Assembly: GCA_900088475.1 (NCBI GenBank)
Contig: FLMG01003686.1
Coordinates: forward strand, 124,001-188,000
Direction of reading: 5' to 3'
Source of the DNA: Hyphochytrium catenoides
Taxonomy: Eukaryota; Sar; Hyphochytriomycetes; Hyphochytriales; Hyphochytriaceae
DNA length: 64,000 bases
Shown: positions 59,138 to 64,000 of the stretch, piece after piece
Layout: each line of letters opens with the position of its first letter
Numbering within the stretch: position 1 is the stretch's first letter
Made by a program: the position numbers and the translations under genes
The notes under the pieces: generated by a model
Seen by the model: only the letters and a program-made list of their open reading frames with translations
Databases searched by the model: none
What the model was told of the DNA's origin: nothing

Positions 59138-60481
59138 CTACGACCCTCTATGCCTCGGAGAGCTGTGTGCTAGCCGGAGCAGGAAGGTCCGGGAACTGGG
59201 ATGGTATACCATGTGTCGAGTTATAAATTCTCTAACTCTATGAATCTTCTGGCATCTCTCGAAGCGACTACGAATCTCTTCCATGTAGAGTGGCTCTATC
59301 AGTCTGTAGGCAGCGGGAGAGAACCAGGTGGTATGCCAGGTCTTTCGATAGGTCTCAAAGAGGAAACGCGCGATCTGGCGACTCTCAACATCATCAACAA
59401 CATCTAGTCTTCTAGTTAGTGCCAAGGCGTTGACTGCATTGTGCGTACAAGGGGCGCCAATAGAATGTAGATACTTGACCATTGGCATTCCATGGTGACA
59501 GCCAAAGTCCATTGCCCATGAGGAAGGGCGGTCACCTATGCTGTGCAAATACTTAACCACCTCCAAGTGCCCACCCTGTGCCGCGTAGTCAATAGCAGTT
59601 GGCTCCTCATCGTCAAATTCATCAGATATACACTCACGACCTATCTCATAGAGCTCTTGTACCAGCTCCATATCCCCAGCTAGACAGGCCAGACGCAAGT
59701 AATCCGTAGAGATGTAGTACTGCACTGGTCCATCATAAGCTAGTATCAACCGTAGAATACCTGTTCGCCCGGATGCAGCTTCATCTTCCAGTAACTCATC
59801 AATCAGTTCTGTATCCTCGTCAATGGGCCGTAGATGGTCCAGTAGAAACGGTATAATCGTTAGATTCTGGCTTTGTACAGCGGCCTCAAATATCTCTGGT
59901 GCGCACTTGGCTAGATCTCTCTGACCAAGACCTATCGCATTCCAGAGCTCCTCGGTGGTGCAGTAAACACCAATCCAATCGCAAGCATCAGGATAGGTCC
60001 ACCACTCGAACTGACGAAGATAATTTAGCAAGACTGCTATATCTCCATTCATATAGAAGAATGTGACTGGTTGGCCATAGATAGAAGAAACGGTGACCTT
60101 AGGAACCCTACGCCATTGTCTTCTGATCATATACAGAAACTCCATGACAGAGGAGTCATCATCTCGAAGGTCACACGCTAGCGCAATTAGTATGTCCGCC
60201 AAAGCAGTGATATCTCCGCGAAACCAAACCTCCTCGTCCTTCAAGTAACGTGCCCGGGCCTGAGAAGCAATCGCCTCCGTCCCAAACTCAACGCACCAAG
60301 ACAATGCCTGAAAGCGATAATCTGTACCAACAGCCATCGCCAGTAACGGCTCTACATCTCCCATGAAGGACGTGAGGTCCCTATGATCAACTGTCCTTAG
60401 CCAAGACCTAACCCCTGCTAAGGCTTTAAGTTCTTGGACTAAGCCAGAGATGTCACCAGAGAACATTAGCGGACCGTCCAT
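59138..60481 (-). CDS. ankyrin-repeat protein with shared C-terminal cap
   Basis: 447 residues from the ATG at 60481; the longer frame starts at GTG. The first 200 residues have helical, degenerate repeats; clear ankyrin units follow, such as AIDYAAQGGHLEVVKYLHSI and MDFGCHHGMPMVKYLHSIG. The C-terminus (FERCQKIHRVREFITRHMVY) carries the same cap as the genes at 46334 and, more weakly, 7157. The cap may attach these proteins to a common partner, as PRANC or F-box ends do in poxviruses. Confidence 0.83.
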   Translation of the reverse strand: MDGPLMFSGDISGLVQELKALAGVRSWLRTVDHRDLTSFMGDVEPLLAMAVGTDYRFQALSWCVEFGTEAIASQARARYLKDEEVWFRGDITALADILIALACDLRDDDSSVMEFLYMIRRQWRRVPKVTVSSIYGQPVTFFYMNGDIAVLLNYLRQFEWWTYPDACDWIGVYCTTEELWNAIGLGQRDLAKCAPEIFEAAVQSQNLTIIPFLLDHLRPIDEDTELIDELLEDEAASGRTGILRLILAYDGPVQYYISTDYLRLACLAGDMELVQELYEIGRECISDEFDDEEPTAIDYAAQGGHLEVVKYLHSIGDRPSSWAMDFGCHHGMPMVKYLHSIGAPCTHNAVNALALTRRLDVVDDVESRQIARFLFETYRKTWHTTWFSPAAYRLIEPLYMEEIRSRFERCQKIHRVREFITRHMVYHPSSRTFLLRLAHSSPRHRGS

Positions 60482-60632
60482 GGTAGCGACCGGAGAGTTA
60501 CTTGAATGTAGTGAACCTAGGTCTGTTGACCACTTAACACAAACACACCCGTTCAGCACAAAGTAGTCTCTAAATACTCACAAACCCTTTGGATATACCC
60601 TACACAAACATTTATTTCACAAATCCTTTTTT

Positions 60633-60642
60633 TATATATATA
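60633..60642. promoter_or_regulatory. TATA-type stretch between divergent genes
   Basis: TATATATATA near the centre of the gap between the genes at 60481 (minus) and 60752 (plus). Confidence 0.4.
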
Positions 60643-60702
60643 GTTCCCAGATCTGTTTTACAGTTGTTGTACTGGTGACCTTTCGATGAAAAAGCAATAA
60701 AG

Positions 60703-60713
60703 GTCACTTTCAA
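60703..60713 (+). promoter_or_regulatory. CACTTTCAA motif
   Basis: GTCACTTTCAA 39-49 bases before the ATG at 60752; the leader ends with a (CAA)-rich tract. Similar motif and leader occur upstream of histone H3. Confidence 0.4.
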
Positions 60714-60751
60714 AGATCCAGCCTACAACAACAACAACAACAATAAGGACA

Positions 60752-62071
60752 ATGGACACTACCATCGCTGCACGCCTTGAAGTGCTCGAGTTTCTTCAGC
60801 AACTGGAGAAAATTGGAGTTGAAGACCTGACATCCCTTAGTGCGGGGATAGAGACTCAGCAAGTTGCAGACCTCCAAGGACTTAAACAAAAAATATTAGC
60901 TACCATGAGGCAATGCATCTCCAGCCTTCCACTTGCAACAACATCAACCACTAGCTCTCCTCCATCAGCGCAAGTGACTCTTGAGTCTTGTATTCGCCTG
61001 AACCGTGCCAAAAAAGCCATCGGAGAGGCACTGGGTCCTTACCGTGCCCTTATCCCCACTGGCCTTGAGAGTATCCTGAACGAGCTGATTGACCGCACAC
61101 TTAACTGTCACGACTTGCAAGGCGTGGAGAGAGCTCTTAATGATCTAACTCAGGGTGTCTCTCAACTTGGTCGTACACTGCAACCCACAACAACCGTAGA
61201 CCTCAGAAGCTTTTGGGTTCCTCCTGAGGAAATATGCCGTAAGCACGGAAGTTCTAGTGATGCCGGCTTCCGTTTCGTGGCAAGCTGTGCTGTTTGTGAT
61301 GGCCGGGCGATGAGATACTTGTCCAATGGTGTGCCGTATTACTTCTATCACAGTAACACGGTGACCTTTGATGTAAGGATTCACGATATGGTTATGCAAG
61401 TGGTCAAAGAGCTCTGTTCTCTATTGAAGGAAGTAGCAGACGGTCTACCAGTCATTGCACCATCTTCTTCTGAGTCATCATCTTCTTCTTCTGAGTCGTC
61501 TGGCTATGACTCAGACTGCTTCTCTGACAGACGCTCCGACAACGAACCAGTCAGCAAGAAACAAAAGGACCTCTACGCAAGTTATCAAGACTACAAGCTC
61601 GATCCTACAACTCCAGTGACCGAGGGGTACAAGGTCAATGCGATGATGAGGGTCAGTCATGGAGATGGCTGGATGGTTAGGCCAGTGGCCCTGGCTAAAG
61701 ACCTTAGCGCGGAAGAGGTTTGGAAGCGCAAGTACCAGCTGGCTAATCTCTGCCTGCAGCACAGTCAACAACTTCCACCGAAGGAACGAGAAATGTTCAT
61801 CACCATACTGGGTGCTATGCAGCCCAACACAAGCGGCGAGAGCTTGGCCTATGATCATGGTATCGACTGCCTAGTGAAGAGCCTAGAGCCTTTACTTCGC
61901 TTTCCACCGCTTCGACACATTATCAAAAAGATTATTGAAGTCGTAATGGAACCTCCCTCACAACAACATCTGCTGGACGGTGACATCGTTGTGTTGTCAC
62001 CACCAGCCAGCTCTGTGGTATCTTCGACACCAAGCTCTAACTCTAACTCTTCATCTACGTCAACGGTTTAA
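60752..62071 (+). CDS. hypothetical protein with Ser-rich linker
   Basis: 439 residues. The N-terminal 170 residues are helical with heptads (LEFLQQLEKIGVEDLTSL). A central domain has Cys residues (CRKHG, ASCAVCDG), and a Ser/Glu-rich linker (SSSESSSSSSESSGYDSD) with adjacent basic residues (SKKQK) follows. The last 170 residues are helical (VWKRKYQLANLCLQHSQQL). No family is recognised. The CAA-rich leader and the CACTTTCAA motif match those of histone H3, which suggests shared regulation. Confidence 0.6.
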   Translation: MDTTIAARLEVLEFLQQLEKIGVEDLTSLSAGIETQQVADLQGLKQKILATMRQCISSLPLATTSTTSSPPSAQVTLESCIRLNRAKKAIGEALGPYRALIPTGLESILNELIDRTLNCHDLQGVERALNDLTQGVSQLGRTLQPTTTVDLRSFWVPPEEICRKHGSSSDAGFRFVASCAVCDGRAMRYLSNGVPYYFYHSNTVTFDVRIHDMVMQVVKELCSLLKEVADGLPVIAPSSSESSSSSSESSGYDSDCFSDRRSDNEPVSKKQKDLYASYQDYKLDPTTPVTEGYKVNAMMRVSHGDGWMVRPVALAKDLSAEEVWKRKYQLANLCLQHSQQLPPKEREMFITILGAMQPNTSGESLAYDHGIDCLVKSLEPLLRFPPLRHIIKKIIEVVMEPPSQQHLLDGDIVVLSPPASSVVSSTPSSNSNSSSTSTV

Positions 62072-62121
62072 CGGTGAGGCTATTGCTTTTATGACAATCA
62101 TATAACGAACAAAAAAAAGAA

Positions 62122-62135
62122 CTGACTTTTCTAGT
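62122..62135 (+). terminator. CTGACTTTTCTAGT motif after a gene
   Basis: Second copy of the string at 58968, after the 60752 gene and before the stop end of the U-box gene. Confidence 0.35.
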
Positions 62136-63252
62136 CTACTGAATGATGCCTTTTTTTTGGTGTTGGGGGTTTGTCTAATACCATCGCTTCCAAAAGATGG
62201 TTCAGGTATAGGTCAAAACGCACCACGACAGTTGACGCGGGTGGGAAAGCAAAGGCCTTCATTAGGTTTGAGAGGACGATGACCAAGTTTCTTCTTGCAC
62301 TTGGAGTCTTGGTCTTCTGTATAGCGGTCACCATGAGAACTTGAATCTCTGGTCCCAAGAACAGTGGGAATGTTGTCCTCTTGTCTACAAACCTTTCTTG
62401 AATCAATCGTAATACCGAAGGTTGACATCCGTCATTCTGTAGGAAAGACAGAAGCAGCCGAAGCAATGTCGCCTCCTCGATACCTTTGGTCAGCGGAACG
62501 CTACATTGTAACGTAAGGAAGACCAGCAGAAGCGAGTCAATCTCCCGTAACATGTCGCAGTAGGCTTGTCCCATGAAGCTTAGGTCAGATTCACTTCTAC
62601 GCAGGTACGTGTAGAGGACGTCGATGTCCGGCGACTTACAAATATCGCTGAAATTGCACATATGATCGACAATGGTCTTCAGCACTCCTGTGCGAAGAGG
62701 GTCGACCTGAGACTTATAGTTCCTGCTATATCTCCCCATTGCCACAAGTATCTCCCGCGGTAGTTGCTCACCATTCCTACACATCATGCGCTGAATCACC
62801 TTGATCAGCTTACGGGCGGCATCAATCATGTGTGGTAGCTCTGATGGAGTGCCGGCAAACAACGTGCTTAACGAAGACACTAGGAAGCGAATCGTTTCAT
62901 CCACATGTGTCTCGTCCGCCATCGCCGGCTTGATCATCTGCGCTTTCTTGCTGCCCTTGGCGAGTTCAGCCTTACGATAGTGCTGCTCAATATCTTGTTG
63001 GATCGCACAAAGTCTCTCTTGAGCTTCCTTTTTCTTTTCAGGATGTATCTTGTAAGTAATGTTTCGTAGTGCAAGCACCGGTCCTACCATAGTTATCTCC
63101 TCATGTGTTATATGACTCCGACGGCCCGTTGTAACGGCGTCCGCCACTGCATATCGGTCATAGGTTAACCCATCAGTACAAAGCACTGGATCACACATGA
63201 TGCGGTCCGTAAGTGGACACTTTAGATCCGCGTCGAAGTCCATTTTGAGCAT
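62131..63252 (-). CDS. U-box E3 ubiquitin ligase
   Basis: 373 residues from the ATG at 63252. The N-terminal U-box (about residues 10-75) shows the typical LKCPLTDRIMCDPVLCTDGLTYDRYAV pattern, in which no zinc ligands are needed. A charged helix follows (EKKKEAQERLCAIQQDIEQ), then a large helical region to the C-terminus (VLRLIQERFVDKRTTF) without recognisable repeats. U-box ligases bind E2 enzymes and transfer ubiquitin. The upstream codons begin with TTG and were not used. The substrate is unknown. Confidence 0.87.
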   Translation of the reverse strand: MLKMDFDADLKCPLTDRIMCDPVLCTDGLTYDRYAVADAVTTGRRSHITHEEITMVGPVLALRNITYKIHPEKKKEAQERLCAIQQDIEQHYRKAELAKGSKKAQMIKPAMADETHVDETIRFLVSSLSTLFAGTPSELPHMIDAARKLIKVIQRMMCRNGEQLPREILVAMGRYSRNYKSQVDPLRTGVLKTIVDHMCNFSDICKSPDIDVLYTYLRRSESDLSFMGQAYCDMLREIDSLLLVFLTLQCSVPLTKGIEEATLLRLLLSFLQNDGCQPSVLRLIQERFVDKRTTFPLFLGPEIQVLMVTAIQKTKTPSARRNLVIVLSNLMKAFAFPPASTVVVRFDLYLNHLLEAMVLDKPPTPKKRHHSVD

Positions 63253-63522
63253 TTGTTTGCACAAAGATCAGAATTCTGAGAAGTGACCTGGCAAGAAGAT
63301 GAGAACCTGTTGTTAGCTTTCTAAAGCTCCTGCCATCAGAACCCCCAAATCAGAACTCCCCCAAGATGTATTGATGACTTGCTTTAAAGTAAATGTCGGC
63401 CGCTCGCAGCTGTAAGTACCGTATCTCACCTGCACGTGCCGGAGAAATGTGAGAACTTCAAAATAAAGAATGGAGCAACTACATAAATACTCCGTAATAG
63501 ACATCTCCAGCAAAAGACACCG

Positions 63523-63933
63523 ATGTTAACCTTACAGGTCACACAGCGTTCCGGGCCATTTCAAATCACCTACTGTCCCCTTTGTTTTGAAACGTGCTAT
63601 GGATCCCTTTGTGAGTATAAACGGTGCTCAACTCATGGCTACTATCGCCTTTGTGATTCCGAACAGTGCACACTCCAGGCGGACGAGAATAAGTTCATGG
63701 CCAGCTATAAACAAAGTGTCTTGCAGACCCTCAAAACTCCCAAAGACCAAGAGGTCTATCTTAGACGGCACACGTTTCGGTTACGCCATCTGTTGCAGCT
63801 GATGGATGATAGGCACTTTCTGACATCTTCAGAAGCCCAACAAACAGGGCTTGACACCGCATGCAAGAACTGTGGTCTGCCGTACAGAGAAACATTGGAA
63901 GATGTAAGAAATCTAATATTCTATTCCTTCTAA
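63523..63933 (+). CDS. small zinc-binding hypothetical protein
   Basis: 136 residues with Cys clusters CPLCFETCYGSLC and CSTHGYYRLCDSEQC at the N-terminus and CKNCGLPY near the end. The middle is a charged helix (LRRHTFRLRHLLQLM). It looks like two or three zinc sites without a matching family. Nothing further downstream is long enough to call before the window ends. Confidence 0.6.
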   Translation: MLTLQVTQRSGPFQITYCPLCFETCYGSLCEYKRCSTHGYYRLCDSEQCTLQADENKFMASYKQSVLQTLKTPKDQEVYLRRHTFRLRHLLQLMDDRHFLTSSEAQQTGLDTACKNCGLPYRETLEDVRNLIFYSF

Positions 63934-64000
63934 CTAAAGAACAGCAAGCTCGAGTGTGAAAGCTTTCATGAAATCGTAATTTTGGTAGAGGGGTTGGGTG

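Noticed and set aside
1-64000. CRISPR arrays, insertion sequences with transposase, rRNA or tRNA genes
   Set aside because: I looked for regular spaced repeats, transposase motifs and tRNA folds on both strands and saw none that stand up.

Overview
This window looks like part of the genome of a large nucleocytoplasmic DNA virus of an amoeba. The reasons are: short intergenic spaces on both strands, AT-rich or TATA-type upstream sequences with no bacterial ribosome-binding sites, many ankyrin-repeat proteins, eukaryote-like regulators (histone H3, a TAF13-like protein, a cyclin, a dual-specificity phosphatase, RING and U-box proteins, an NADPH oxidase), and a p72-type (asfarvirus/faustovirus-like) major capsid protein. 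A p72-type capsid together with chromatin and cell-cycle genes fits the Vermamoeba-infecting relatives of the asfarviruses, such as the clandestinovirus group. That placement is an inference from gene content; no search could be run.

Layout. 0-8 kb: small membrane proteins, a SWIB protein, a membrane-anchored sphingomyelinase-like enzyme, a multi-membrane-span pseudokinase, a zinc-ribbon protein with a decayed nuclease domain, and an ankyrin protein. 8-13.5 kb: a split RING protein, a C2H2/coiled-coil gene lying between direct repeats with a decayed copy of its 3' end nearby, and a many-fingered zinc protein. 13.5-20 kb: glutaredoxin, a Cys-rich acidic repeat protein, a macro-domain protein, an ankyrin protein and a Shiftless-like zinc protein. 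20-28.5 kb: a coiled-coil protein with repeated modules, Nudix, a P-loop protein lacking its Walker lysine, a myristoylation candidate, NADPH oxidase, cyclin and a DEDDy exonuclease. 28.5-34 kb: a frameshifted gene, a prenylation-motif DUF2828 protein, and small membrane proteins. 34-41.2 kb: histone H3, then the major capsid gene, which I resolve as three exons separated by two related group I introns, flanked by two free-standing endonuclease-like genes. 41-49.8 kb: ankyrin proteins, TAF13-like, phosphatase, and a paralogue of the 20-kb coiled-coil gene cut by one in-frame UGA. 49.8-64 kb: small membrane and zinc proteins, a protein ending in a capsid-N-terminus-like segment, a zinc-repeat protein, a subtilisin, a tandem paralogue pair with a decayed third copy, an ankyrin protein, and a U-box protein.

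Taken together, apart from the capsid protein, the genes look mainly like host-interface and chromatin/transcription functions: ubiquitin ligases and ankyrin adaptors, lipid and redox enzymes, signalling proteins, and H3/SWIB/TAF13. No DNA polymerase, RNA polymerase subunit, tRNA, rRNA or CRISPR array was seen.
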